Shown here: positions 21,129 to 33,484 of the stretch, in pieces | How positions within the stretch are numbered: position 1 is the first letter of the stretch | Layout of the letters: every line of letters begins with the position of its first letter | Assembly: GCF_041146795.1 (NCBI RefSeq) | Contig: NC_135186.1 | Span: forward strand, 37,492,354-37,556,353 | Length of the DNA: 64,000 bases | Direction: 5' to 3' | Source: Maylandia zebra | Taxonomy: Eukaryota; Chordata; Actinopteri; Cichliformes; Cichlidae | Position numbers and translations under genes: made by a program | The notes under the pieces: model-generated | Told to the model about the DNA's origin: nothing | Seen by the model: only the letters and a program-made list of their open reading frames with translations | The model's database searches: none

Positions 21129-21181
21129 AGGTGTGTTTGAGTCAGGTACCAACAGTACCAGTACTCACCAGCACTGGCACC

Positions 21182-24100
21182 ATGCTCCGTGTAAGGCTCA
21201 GCTGCACACTGTGTGAGTACACGAATGATTTTCTATATTTATGTTTAATGACTGAATTCTAAAATGTTTGTTTCCGTCTGAATATTATTTTATATGTATG
21301 TGGGTTTTCTGTTGGATGAGTCCAGATGTATCACTTGTTGACAGCTCTGCGAGGCTGTAAGCAGCGATCTCTGAGCTGAATGTAAATGCTGAGCACATTT
21401 TGTGGTTAACATGAAAGGCGACAGACACTTGGATGAGGCTGTGATTTTATGACACATGTGACACTCGCTGCTAAAGGTGTGACTTAGATACCTCACAGAA
21501 AAGTATGTTCAAAGCTGGTAGTAGATAACAATGTGAGGGTGAAGCAACATTATTGTGAAAATAATTTTATTTCAGTTACAGACGCAGGAAAATAGGTAAA
21601 ACATCAAAGCCTTAATATTAATATACACCACGCATGTTTGAGAAGTTCTGCTTTTTCAAAAAGATGATCAAATCATTTTCGTTTAAATCTTTTCTCTTGC
21701 TCAATGAATAAAACACTGATGTTTGTTTTCAGTGCTGGCAGCGACCTGTTTGCTCAGCGGAGCAGGTAAACAGCATCTAGTGCAAGATCCAGTTTATCAT
21801 TACACAGCTCACCTCATGTCACATTTTCATATCTGTTCTTCAGATGCTTCCATGGAGAAAGCCGTCAGCTGTCACATGGGCGGTGTCCAGAGGCTGAGCT
21901 GTGGTACGATGCATGTTTACATCTGCACAACCAAAGCGACTCGGCGGGGATGTGAAAAATCGGCTTGTACATTTCACTCAGCCAATGAAACTCTTGGAAT
22001 TCATGAATTGAGAAAAAATATTTTGGTTTGATTTTTACATTTTTTCATCTGAAGGTTCATCGTCCTAAATTGGAGACATTTTTTAAACAAATACATAAAT
22101 TGGGCCTGTTCTACACTGGGGCAAGAGGGGGCAATGCCCCCTTAAACAAACTTCCTGCCCCCTTAAGTCAAACTTTTGGAAGTTGAGAAAAAAAAACAGA
22201 TTCTCCACAAACTGATTTTGGACAAGATTTACTGCAGTAGCTGAAAAGATCTGCTGGAAAATGTACAAATGAGATGATAGGGTTTAAGTCTTGTTTGCTT
22301 TCCCTCTGTGTTCTCTTTGTGTGCAGGCTCACACACTCACCCTCCCCCCAGCTAAACATCCAATCACTTTAAGTATGCAAATGATCCGGTGTCAGGTTTC
22401 TCAGCAGTGTTGCCAATTTAGCGACTTTGTTGCTATATTTAGCAAGCTGTCCGACGCCCTTAACTACTTTTTATCTAAAACAACTTCTAAAAGTAGCAAC
22501 TTCTCACTACTTTTAGGACAGCCAATAGTGATTTTTCTTACTGAGGAGTTGGCAACACTGTTTCTCAGTAGGCAGGACAGAGCAGCTAATCTGTGTGTGG
22601 TGTAACCAGAGGTGGGTAGTAACGAGTTACATTTACTCCGTTACATTTAATGAAAAAAATGTACTTTTAAAGTACCTTTTTACTTTTACTTGAGTACATT
22701 TGTGAAGAAAAACGGTACTTTTACTCCGCTACATTTGCAAAATTAGACTCGTTACTTTAAAAAAAATAATTCGTTTAACACATTAGATAACATGCCACCA
22801 GTGGAGTTTCCAGTGACTTTTTTACCAATCAGATATGGCCATGCAGTCACATGACCAGTTTGAAACTGACCCCCTTAGCGACTTTTTTCTAAAAAGCGAC
22901 TAGCGACAAATCTGGCACCTTTTTCTGGTATTATTGGAGACTTATTTATGAAATGAAAATGCATATCACTCTCAACAAGCAGCGGTGCTGCCGTGGGCAC
23001 CTCACCCGTGCCAAAGTGCTCACAGGCGGAGGATAGTCCTCCCCCGGCTGCTATAAGGGCAGGAGACGTTCCTACCTACCTATGCGTCCAAACACACACA
23101 CACACAAAGTAAATCCACCAGAGTGCCAATTTCGGGTCACTTTTGCCGGTCCAAGCCCGGGACCCACCTCTGGGTGTAACAACCCTTTTGGGTTATAGCA
23201 CCACTAGGGGGGGTTGCCCTACTATTGTAATAGCTGTGGGAGTCTCCTAGTGGGTGTGTGTTGTTAGCTCGTGTTCCATTCGAAAAGGAAAACCTTACCG
23301 TTGTGACGGCCTGGCGCCGGTGTTGTGCCAAAAAGTGATTGTCTGCCAAAAACTGATTTCCAGTGTTTCTGTGTATTTTTTATGTGTAATATCTTTACGT
23401 ATGTTCGTAAATAGACTTCGGTGAACAGGGGATACAAAGGGGTTACATAAAGAATTAAAACATTATCTGTTTTTTAAGTATCTTTACAACTTGTACTTAC
23501 ATTATAACCAATCCGGTCCTTTATCCCCACTTAAAATATTTTTACAGAACTATTGTAATATTTGCTGCCATTTCTGCTGTCCTGTTGGGCAACTTACTCT
23601 TACAAAATACATTTTTAATGTTAATGAGACTTTTTTTACTGCATAAATAAAGGTTATATAAAAGTCGCTGCCAAAAACTGATTGCGGCTTGTATCTTGCT
23701 ACACGAATGTTGTTTGTGGCTCAAGATGACTTTATGTCATCCATAAGGGATGCATTTGACATATGTTTAACATATTATAGCCCAACAAGTTACTTATAGC
23801 ACTTTAAATATGAGCAATCGCTTTTTGGCAAATACCGGAAATCAGTTTTTGGCAGACAATCACTTTTTGGCACAACACCGGCGTTACCAATCTGTGCGCA
23901 TGTATGCATGGACGAGTACAGCCGTGGAGACCTGGCTCAGAAGGTGTAATGTTGCTGACAGTGAATAAAGGTCTGTTATTGGATTTAACCGACTGGCTTC
24001 GGGTTTTTAACCCCCACACCACACGCTCGCTCGACCTGCTAGCCGCTCCTTCCTCGCCATACTGCTGTTACAGTGGGTTACAGTGACTGTAACTGACAGT

Positions 24101-27100
24101 GTATTTGAACTCTTTCATGCACAGTGGTCACTACAGCTATTCATAGGTTGTTTTTAGGGGTGGGTTTTTATAATCGATTTATCGATTAAAATCGATTCTG
24201 GCTTGGATAATGTAAAATCGATTCATTAAAATCCTGAATCGATTTTTTTAATATAAATTTATTTTGCCCGAAATGCCAGAATCTCAGGCGAGAGATCACA
24301 AAATTTCAACAACCACCAAACAGCTAAGACAGTAAATGAGAGCAGGTACATGGCTCCTGCACAAAGACGTAAACACACAGCGCGGACCCGCGGATCAGAA
24401 TCACTGAGATGTCGCCTTTCTCAGCTGACGGTCGGGGCTGAAAGCCGACAGCTCGCTGATTCTGATCCGCGGGTCCGCGCTGGGTGTTTACGCCCTTTTT
24501 GCGCTGATCATATGGCTGTTAGTTTTATCTCTCTCCAAACAATATTGACCGAACCAGCAGCAAAAGAAGATCCAAACTATGCTTCACATAAACATCGTCA
24601 TGAATTCCCTCTGACTTTTGCTGACTTTTCAGGATAAAAATCACACTTCATGCACAGCTCTCTCTCTCTCTCTCTCTCTGTACTTCAAGAACAGTTTCCC
24701 TTTCTTCATTATTCGCTTGCTTGTTACGCACAAGTCTACCGTTGTTTACAGGCTGTCGGCCGACGTTTTTTTTTTCCCCTTTTACTTACTTCCGAAAAGT
24801 AAACCTAATTTCTGCCGTTCAATATTGAACAAATTTAAACTTTTTAAAACCGCTGTAACTTCAGAGGTGATGTTCATGTGTTGATTAATGGTTTTCTTTC
24901 GTTTTTGATGTACTGCAGATTATTTTTATAAAATCCCAGGCCAGGAAAATCAACTTCATGTTTTTCTGTGTTTTATCTTCAGCTACTTTGACACAAAGGC
25001 CTCTACTGTGATGCTCACACCTTTGATAAAGTCTTGCGTGTGTCAGCTTCCTTTTTATAGATACAAAAATATGTAAATGTACTGATCTGAATTATAATAT
25101 TTCTGACTGTCAAAATTTCCCAGATTCAAATCGAATCGAATCGAATCGAATTAAATCGAATCGTGGATCGAATCGATTCGGGACCTTGTGAATTGGAATT
25201 GAATCGATTCTAGAAATCAGTGACGATACCCAGCCCTAGTTGTTTTCTTGTATTTGTGTCAGTGTTGATGGTATACTTGCACATAAACCACTACATTGGT
25301 GTCACTCCACACCCTGCCACCCAAAGGTCGTGTAATGTCACTATAGATGTATGACATGTTTCATTGTAATTATTGTTATTTAATCCTGTCATCCATGAAT
25401 TATGAGTATAAGTGTTTTTATTCATCTTTTACTGCCCAAAGACGAATAAAAATACTTAAGAAAGAAACTCCGGATTGAGGTAGTCATAATTCATGCAGGT
25501 TTAATGTTCGTCACTGTATTTGTTAGAAACAGTTTTGTAATTTTCCTTTAATTTAATTTATTCATTCGTTTATATATGATCATGTATAAACTACATCATC
25601 AACTCAGTCAATAAATATACTTAGATGTATCTCATAAATGAAATAACAGTGTAGTAATTATTTTAGTAAACCTTTTACAGTTAATGAAAATGTAGTGCAA
25701 AATAAAATACCTACGATTATTATTGTTATTATTGTTATTCAAGTTCTAACCTCTCAGCTGCTTGCAGTGATGTGTTACTGTAGGGTCTTTAACTTACAAA
25801 ATAAAGCGCCTTGAGACAACGATGCAGAAATAAAAATCGCAGTGAACTCTGATTTTTACGCTGCTTTTAAATGAAATGCTCTCGTTTCTGATCCACTCGA
25901 TGTGACAGAAAATGGAGTGATCAGTGTGGTAGCAGCTCTGTACGGACGTGCAGACAGAGAGACCTGCAGTGAGGGCAGACCTCAACAACAGCTTAACAAC
26001 ACTGAGTGCTCTCAGCAGGGAACCGTGGACGTCCTCAGGAGGAGGTACAAGAGAAAGGATCCTAAACTTCTGTTGTGAATGTGGCAGCTTACAGTCAGCT
26101 ACATGTGAGCGTCCATGAGGTTGAGCTAATTATAGCTAGCTATAATTAGCTAGCTATAATTATTCTCTATGGGCTAACCGAGCCTTTGCTGTTCATCTTT
26201 CAATTACAGCCGCTACATGAGCAAAGAAAGTAAAGAAATATGTGTAAATATGTTTTGGAAAAAGCAGCACAGTTAAACAATAACCAACATCCAGCACTGC
26301 TTTTTTATGTATGTGTTTCCTTCAGGTGTGATGGGAAGAAAGTGTGTGAACTGAGCGTGACTGACGTCGAAAGTCCTGACCCTTGTGTCGACACCTACAA
26401 ATATCTGGAGACCAGCTACACCTGCTTACCTGCAAGTCAGTATCACATGACCATGAAACTATGAAGGAAGCAGAGCTCAGAAAGAAGGTCAGAGAGTTTG
26501 TGACTGATTTATGTGAGCATGCTAACGCTAAGTCAAGTCAGTCAACACATTTAAACACAGCAGATGTTCAACAAATCATCAAAACCAAGTAATACGTTGA
26601 TAATAATGACTTTTTCATTATAATTTAGTAAAACATAAAATCTGCTTTGATGACATTATGTGAAAGCTCATGAAAACATTTTGAGCTGGGATGTGAACAC
26701 TGTTCCTGAGGTAGATGATGTCATCTGAGGAGGGAGCCAGTGAGTGAGAACGCACCAATCAGATGAATCATGAGAAGACCCTGATTAACAAACCCAAGTG
26801 AGCAGCAGGAGACAGAGCATGTGGAACATCTGCTAGAGAACATGAAGTTCATGTAGGCGGGTATATGTGAGCAACAATATTTCTGATCCGGTACTTCACA
26901 AATATGATTACACTTCTGTGCACGCAGACGTTCAGGATCCTTTCATTCATGCAGCAAACATTTAGGTTATTAACAGAAAGAAAGAGTTCATCTTTCTGAA
27001 GAAAAGTGGGTAACAACTGCTTTGATCTGTGAGTCAGACTGAAGAGAGGTACAAACATGACACCAAGATATTTTCCCCCTGAGGGTTAAGAAGGGACGGT

Positions 27101-28684
27101 GGAAAGCAAGGAATCTCTTCTGGGACAGTGGCGCGGCTGCCCCTCTGTTGGTCTTCCATGGTCTCTTGTGTTCTGGGGGCCTCTGGATGTCTGGAGTTTT
27201 GATCTCCTCCATACCCGCTTCACACCCTGGAGGACGGGGCTGTGGCCCCCCCACACTCCCTAGCAGATCATTACATGGAGAAACCTTTGGAATGCAAGCA
27301 TGCTGATCCACACAGGTATGCACACATGGGTATTCACAGACGCGGACTAAAGCTTTCTTGGCTGCTGCCTCAAAGCACACTGTGCGCTGTCTATCTTGCG
27401 TGCTGCACAATATCGTTTATTATTTAGTAAATATTGATATCTATGACTAGCTAGTTTATTGTGATGGTGCTTTGTTTTCTCTATTATTATGTTGCTCTTT
27501 GTTGTTTGCTGTCTCCTCTGTTTGTTTTTTTTGTTTGTTTTTTTTTTCTCCATACAGGTGACCCAGGAGTTCTTTTTTTTTTTTTCTCTCTCTCTCTTCC
27601 CCCCCCCTCTCACCGTCTCTTCTCCCCTTTGGTTTTCTTTCTTTCTCTCCCCCTCTTTCTCTCATTCATTCCCCCTGTCCTATTTATAAAAAAAAAAAAA
27701 AAATGACAAAGGATGAACTGAAGCTCTGCCATCACGTAATGTCGCATACTGCTGTTTCTGATGTCATTTAAAAAAAAAAAAAAAAAAAAAAAAAGGAAAG
27801 CAAGGAATCTCTAAACTTCCAGCTTCATTTACATTGAGGCTGCCAAACAGCAGCTTCAACATGTCGCTGAGAGCCAATGTTCTTCAATGCTTTCATATCT
27901 AATCTGACCTGCTTCCACAGGTCACCTGGTCACATGCGAGCACTCGTTTGCACACCTGCACTGTGGTAAGAGTCATTATCTCTGTTGTGTCTCAGCTCTG
28001 ATCATTTTCAGGTGAAGATTTTCTACTTTTATTGCAGTTCTTTTTGTTTTTATTTTATTTACATTTTAATTTCTTATTAGTGTTTATTAAGTCAATCCAT
28101 CTGTTACTGTCAATGTGTTATTTTGTTATGTTCATGAATTCGACCCGTGTTAAATGATTTATATGACTTGAATCAAATTTAAATTTGATTAAACTGAAAA
28201 AACGTTGCTGGGTTGTTTTCTGCTCGTCTTCTCTCGTCAGATGAAGGGCAGGCTATCCTCGTGTACGGGGCTCACTATGGACGCCACGATCAGACCACAT
28301 GCTCCTACAGAATTCTGGCCTCTGAGGTCCAAAATGTTTACTGCTCCCGTCCCACCAGCAAAGTCGCTGAGAGGTACCGTTTTCCTCCTGTTACTGCTTT
28401 AAACTGTGGCTGCAGGTATTACTTTCATATTTCTCAGTGCACATCAATGCCTGCGCTCACTCACATTGCTCTGCATCTCCAGCTGCGACGGGAAGAGCAG
28501 CTGCACCATCAGAGCGAGTAACTCGGTGTTTGGAGACCCCTGTGTTGGCACATACAAATACCTCGAGGTGGCTTACATCTGCCAGTGTAAGCAGCCTAAA
28601 TGATCACGTTGATGTTCTCACACTACAAAGACTGACATGATCTGACGTGGAGATGTTGTCTGTTCTTTTGCAGATCTAACATGA
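21182..28684 (+). CDS. Gene B: two-domain rhamnose-binding lectin, complete
   Basis: Nine exons with AG/GT borders and consistent phases total 663 nt, giving 220 residues: 21182-21212, 21733-21765, 21844-21903, 25909-26044, 26326-26435, 27921-27965, 28241-28373, 28483-28586, 28674-28684 (stop TGA). Exons 1-2 code a signal peptide ([16 protein letters not shown]...). Each SUEL domain has three exons (VTC...LxCG; YGR; CDGK...DPC...KYLE). SUEL1 has [14 protein letters not shown] and [20 protein letters not shown]2 has [17 protein letters not shown] and [16 protein letters not shown], followed by the short tail QYLT. Both domains keep the YGR and DPC motifs that form the L-rhamnose/D-galactose site in known RBLs, so a secreted sugar-binding lectin is the likely product (family knowledge). 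Intron 3 (4 kb) holds several transposons. Gene C is a tandem paralog 1 kb downstream. Confidence 0.92.
22605..22760. repeat. Repeat block AGAGGTGGGTAGTAACGAGTTAC
   Basis: A run of ACTTTTAC/TACTTTAA-rich DNA starting CAGAGGTGGGTAGTAACG, of the common fish hAT-like non-autonomous type. Ends not fixed. The neighbouring 22405-22560 and 22860-22915 share a TTAGCGACTTT motif. Confidence 0.45.
23174..24073 (+). mobile_element. Possible LTR, interrupted by a MITE
   Basis: TGTAACAACCC at the left and CTGTTACA at the right could be LTR ends, with an AATAAA near 23963. The flanks CTGGG/GTGGG match only imperfectly as a duplication. The MITE at 23315-23883 sits inside. Confidence 0.35.
23315..23883. 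mobile_element. MITE with ~46-bp terminal inverted repeats
   Basis: The left end CGCCGGTGTTGTGCCAAAAA continues as AGTGATTGTCTGCCAAAAAC. Its almost perfect reverse complement forms the right end (...GGCAGACAATCACTTTTTGG, CACAACACCGGCG). Length 569 bp. No transposase. No clear target duplication, so the superfamily is open. Confidence 0.8.
24155..25238. mobile_element. Non-autonomous hAT-type element, TSD GTTGTTTT
   Basis: 1084 bp starting TAGGGGTGGGT and ending ATACCCAGCCCTA, with duplication GTTGTTTT (24147-24154, 25239-25246). The subterminal DNA carries ATCGATT and TCGAA arrays. An inner foldback of ~36-bp arms (24367-24403 against 24457-24493) holds the GCGCGGACCCGCGGATCAG motif. A truncated minus-strand relative lies at 60547. 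Confidence 0.85.
26124..26160. repeat. TAGCTA palindrome cluster
   Basis: CTAATTATAGCTAGCTATAATTAG followed by another AGCTATAATTA: overlapping perfect palindromes in gene B intron 4. Confidence 0.6.
27119..27794 (+). mobile_element. 5'-truncated LINE-type insertion with poly(A) and 18-bp TSD
   Basis: The insertion is flanked by a perfect 18-bp direct repeat GGAAAGCAAGGAATCTCT (27101-27118, 27795-27812) and ends in a run of A at 27768-27794. This is the footprint of target-primed reverse transcription in plus orientation. The inner poly-A block near 27690 and pyrimidine-rich stretch 27575-27680 are shared with the minus copy at 1-493. It lies in intron 5 of gene B. Confidence 0.9.
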
Positions 28685-28978
28685 ACGGATTAAAATGCAG
28701 TTTTATGACAATTTATTGGGAGTTGATCAGCAAAACCATTTCGTGGGTCTCTCAGTAGCTTCAGTGCTTTTGATGACTTTTCCTATGATGCAGTAAATCA
28801 GTGAAGCTGAGTCAGTTTCAAACACCTGTGATTGTTTTTTTCCTGTCCAGGATTAGATGGAGATTATCTGACTGTTTTAAAAATTACAAAAATAAACATC
28901 TATCAAATAATTATATGTTTTTGCTTTTTTTATTTATAAAAAACAACATTGGTCTCTGTATTTGTAATGTGAAATGGA

Positions 28979-28984
28979 AATAAA
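28979..28984 (+). promoter_or_regulatory. Candidate poly(A) signal of gene B
   Basis: AATAAA about 295 bases after the stop codon. Confidence 0.5.
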
Positions 28985-29660
28985 CCTGCCTGCCAGTGTC
29001 TGGCTTTGGCTGATGTGACCACGACATTAAAGCTCCGTCCTGGTGTCAAACATCTGTTTTATTATCACTGAATAAAGGATGTTCCTTCAGATCATGGCAT
29101 CAAAGACAAATCTTGTCTGGACTGTGCAAAACAGCAACATTCACATATGATAAATGATCATTTTAAACTAAAAACGTTATCCTACAGTCGGCATTAGGGT
29201 GAAGAGAGGATGATGATAGGCAGAGCTGGCACACCTAAATGTGGCGTGAGGACCTGACAGAGGCTTCGGTCTGTGAGGTCTTCATCTCCCACCTCCAGCA
29301 GAGCTTCACCACTCAGAGGCTGGACTATGCTCTGCACCTCCAGCACTGAGCTGCAGCTGCAGCGTGGTTGGTGCCTGCATGGAGCCATCAAGGTGACACA
29401 TTCCCCACATCAAGCTGAGCATACATCCAAAACCTTCCAAGCAGGTCAAGTTGCATGTCTGTTTTTATCTTCTGGTTTCTCTCGAGGATACACACCTTTC
29501 CATCAGATATGTTTCTCTCGGTGTGTGTCTGTGTGTGTGTGCCCTGCGGGCTTTATCTAAGGTCAAATTCTATTGTCTGTTTCAGTTTGTTGCACATCAT
29601 GAGGGAAGGTTTCTGATTGGCTGCTTGCCTGGTGTGCAGATAGATTCTTAGAGAAACAGT

Positions 29661-29670
29661 ACAAATAGAC
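29661..29670 (+). promoter_or_regulatory. TATA-like box of gene C
   Basis: ACAAATAGAC about 45 bases upstream of the start codon, matching the position and AAATAG core seen before gene B. Confidence 0.3.
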
Positions 29671-29709
29671 CAGGTTCCTGTGCTCCACCATCAGCTCTGC
29701 TCTAACAGC

Positions 29710-32700
29710 ATGCAGTGCTCCGGACTCAGCAGCACACTGTGTGAGTACAGGAAAGGCTTTGCACACTAAAAGTTGCTCCTTTAATGTGTCATTTACATGA
29801 CTTTGTTGTCTTTTACCAGTAAGTTGTGTATCCAGTTTTTCTCTGTTTGTTATTCATTTTCATTTCATGTGTTAAAGTCCATGTGGAACACTGTTAACTT
29901 ACAGTAACACAGAAGACAAACGAGTAAATCAGCTGTAGGTCGCACGCCGGCTAACACCCAGGTTTCTCTTTTTATGTTTCAGTGCTCGCAGCAACGTGTG
30001 TACTCATGACTTCAGGTAATCACTGAATGTTTGATACGTTTTATGCTAACGTCCTTTTAACCTCTTACTCTAGCACGTAGATGAGTTAGTGAAACCCGAT
30101 CGGCTCTGATTGTGTCTGTGATACGACATCCGTCCTCTTTACTGCACGAGCCTGTAACCATCGCCTTCCTTACGTCGGCCTATCCAGTTTCTTCTTTTCT
30201 CTCAGAATAAACAATATTTTTCTGGCTCTAACACGCCTTCATACTCAAAGAGATAGCCTAGATTTGCATAGCAGTTTTGCTTCATGCCTGTACACTATAG
30301 TGCTATTTGATTTTACTACACCACTCACTACAAGAGCCTCCGATAAGTTTTCAGTCCCACCACCACTAAGGAAAAATCCCTCAGGTAAACTCTGGAAACT
30401 CGGACTCATTGAAGCACTGACTGAAAGCAGTTCAGTAACAGAGAACAGTGTCCTGTGAAACTGATGTTAAACTAGTGGTGGGAACACTTTTAGATAATTG
30501 GAATTATGGGGACTGGCCTTCGTTGTCCCTACCAGAACTTACGGCTGATTCGCTTCCATCATGCTCAGCCAGTCAGGTTACATATCGGACCCCAGGAACG
30601 ACACTGTTCAACATTCTTACATTATCTGAATAGCATCACTTCATTATTGTGCATGAGTCACCCAGCAGGAGGCTTCAGTGACTGAAAACCAGTCAGACCT
30701 GTCGCGGCAGAGAGACCGGTGTGTTTGCGGTGTGGACCCAAAAGCAGACACGACAGAAAAACAAAGCAAAGTGAAACAAGGGTGGGACTAACCTAAGCTG
30801 GGAAAAACTAAACTATGACAACAACGATACAAAACCAGAACATAACGCTGAACGGGGACATGCAAAACGCACCCATGAAATAAACCAAACATGAACCTGA
30901 GCAGTTGAAGAAAAACTCTATGATGCGACGTGACACAAGGTAAACAGATGATCCGACACTGAACCGAAGAAGACCGAAGGGCAATGAAGGAAGTGGAAAC
31001 ACCTGGAGAGACACAGCTGACACAAATGAACATGACGCCACAGGGGAAGTAAAACTGAACATGGAAACATCGAACCCTTCAAAGTAAAACAGGAAGCATA
31101 ATGGAACGTAGACATGACAACACAGACTTGACAACGTGTGCACACAGACATGAGACACATGCCAGACTGGGGAGAGACAGAACGCAAGGACAGACACGTG
31201 GGAACAGAGAGGGGAGACGAAAGCACGGGCATAGCTACAACACAAAATAACACAAAATTGCTGGGTGACAGACCATCAGCGACTGATGTGGAGGAAATCC
31301 TTCCTCAGCCGGTTCAGAGGAGTGTTACAAAATACAAATACATATAATGAAGGTGACATTAAGTCGACTGGGATTATTTCCCACTTGTCCTGTGTTTTCT
31401 ATATTTCAAATCCATTCATGTTTGTTTATGATGACCCTGCTGTAGCATAATAAATTTATCCAAGACTCACTAATTATGGACTTTTTACATTTTTCATTTC
31501 AGGCTTTTTGGCCCCAGGTGGACCTATGGGCCCAGGTGGACCTATGGCCCCAGGTGGACCTCTGGGCCCAGGTGGACCTCTGGGCCAGAGTGGACCTATG
31601 GCCCCAGGTGGACCTACGGGCCCAGGTGGACCTATGGGCCCAGGTGGACCTATGGCCCCAGGTGGACCTCTGGGCCCAGGTGGACCTCTGGGCCAGAGTG
31701 GACCTATGGGCCCATTCCCGCCGACCTTCATGTCCACAGCGAGGGTGATCACCTGTGACAGCCTTGACAATGTGCAACGCCTGAGCTGTGGTAACATAAA
31801 AATGTTTTTTATAGCTCCTAGCTCTCACTCAAAAGTGAAGTTCTGATGTAATGTGCATTCTTTCTAATGTCCTGCAGGGGGCGACTCCTCAGGTTGTAAA
31901 TAGAAGTCTGACTCTGTGTTTATGAGAAACTGAGCTCAGTCTCACCCGAGGAGCAAAAAAACCTGTTAAGGTTTAGGTTCTTTTTGTGCTTTATTCAGTG
32001 AAACTACAGTTTATGCTTGTGACTGATGTGACCTTTCAGACTTCCTGTAACACCACAGAACTACAGGAGGACATTTTCTGATTATTGAAAACATAAAAAG
32101 CCTCAGTTTGTTTCTCTTGTGCTGCACACCTTATGCATTCCTTGTGATTCCCTCCGTTTGAACGTCATCGTTCTCTGTGTAACAGATAATGGAGTGATCA
32201 TCGTGCAGGCAGCTATGTACGGGCGGACAGATGCACAAATCTGCAGTGATGGCATTCCTGCAGATCAGCTTGCAAATACACAGTGTTTCCAGATAGACAC
32301 TCTAAAAGACGTCAAGAGCAGGTAAACAAGTCTGAGGAATCATGGATGAATCGATCACTTTAACTCACCTGAAAAGACGAGAGCTCCTCTTTGTCTCCCT
32401 GCAGGTGTGATGGCAAGAAGGTGTGTGAAATAAGTACAAACTCCTTCCGTACTTCTGATCCGTGCTCCGGCATTTACAAATACTTGGACACCACCTACAC
32501 CTGCTTCCCAGCAAGTACATTACAACTGTGATTAGAAACTAATATTCAGTGTATTCAAATTTGTGAATGTGCATGTCTCTAATGTGCTTTATTTCTCTGT
32601 CAGTCCACAGTGTAACTTGTGACGATTCGCTGGCAAACCTTCAGTGCGGTGAGAGCACAGTTCCTCCTTCTTTGTGAGTCTTTGGATTCATGCGGTAAAA

Positions 32701-33256
32701 ATACAAATGAGGTTAACGTTTGCTCTTCTTCAGGTGAAGGACAGGTTTTACTCATCCACGGAGCTGATTACGGGCGCCGTGACTCGACCACATGCTCTTT
32801 GAATCTTCCAGCCTCTCAGCTCCAAAATGTCCAATGCTCAAAGCCCATAAGCAATTTAGCTGACAGGTAAAGATGCAGACTCTCTTCCTTCAGCCTTTTG
32901 TCTTCTCACACAACATATTTCAACTCACCTTTACCTGAATCTGCAGCTGTAACGGGAAAAGCAACTGTACTGTCAAAGTGAGCAGCTCTGTGTTTGGAGA
33001 CCCGTGTTTTGGCACCTACAAGTACCTGGAGATGGCTTATAGCTGTCACTGTAAGTGCCTCAGACTTCTCTTTAATTAGAGCATTTATAACAACAAAAAA
33101 TTTAGCTCATGTAACAGTTAGAGAGAAATGTGAATCTGCCCTTACACACTGTGCTTTTAGGTGGTTCAGCACTGATCCTGTTTCCTAAGACGTTGGGGTT
33201 CAGTAATGAAACTCTCTGACATAAATTTTCTTTCAGTTGGTTTTCCAGATCACTGA
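29710..33256 (+). CDS. Gene C: rhamnose-binding lectin with a collagen-like N-terminal tract
   Basis: Nine exons in consistent phase total 900 nt, giving 299 residues: 29710-29740, 29983-30015, 31503-31790, 32186-32321, 32405-32514, 32604-32648, 32734-32866, 32947-33050, 33237-33256 (stop TGA). Exons 1-2 code a signal peptide ([21 protein letters not shown]). Exon 3 is 288 nt against 60 in gene B, because it codes 22 Gly-Pro-rich triplets ([12 protein letters not shown] type) before [13 protein letters not shown]...RLSCG. Two full SUEL domains follow: [11 protein letters not shown] and [27 protein letters not shown] and [16 protein letters not shown]. Both keep YGR and DPC. The tail is HFGFPDH. 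The layout mimics collectins and ficolins (collagen stalk plus lectin head), so oligomerisation is an inference, not shown. Intron 2 holds an LTR-family remnant. No stop or frameshift was seen. Confidence 0.9.
30690..31155 (-). mobile_element. LTR-family remnant
   Basis: GACCCAAAAGCAGACACGACAG...AAACAAGG resembles the left part of the 14467-15207 element. The open frames on the minus strand here are C- and V-rich shadows. Ends not resolved. Confidence 0.45.
31520..31717 (+). repeat. Collagen-like tandem repeat in gene C exon 3
   Basis: Eleven 18-bp units (GGACCT-x-x-x-GGCCCAGGT type) code 22 triplets. 19 begin with Gly and three read APG. A higher-order 108-bp period is visible: the [24 protein letters not shown] block occurs twice. 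Pro is always at X, never at Y, and GPG puts Gly at Y. The same exon in gene A has only RAQVPPPV at this place, which points to local repeat expansion. Confidence 0.9.
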
Positions 33257-33478
33257 ATGGAGGAAATCGCTGACATCCAAATAGCATCAGCGTCTATGTT
33301 CTTTGAAGAAAATGTGCGATGAATCAATTATGAATCAAAAAGAAAAAGATCATTCAACATCCTGTGCAACGTCTGGTCAAAAATACGAAGATACTGATTT
33401 TATATCAGATTCTTTCCAGACCTGTTAAGTTGTGGTCTGTGGTGTCCATATACACTTGGCCTTTAAGACGTTTCAGAA

Positions 33479-33484
33479 AATAAA
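33479..33484 (+). promoter_or_regulatory. Candidate poly(A) signal of gene C
   Basis: AATAAA about 220 bases after the stop codon. Confidence 0.5.

Noticed and set aside
31474..31828. Antisense open frames with perfect-looking collagen repeats as a separate gene
   Set aside because: They lie opposite a spliced RBL exon with sound borders. The antisense pattern mostly follows from the symmetry of the repeat. Kept only as a finding.
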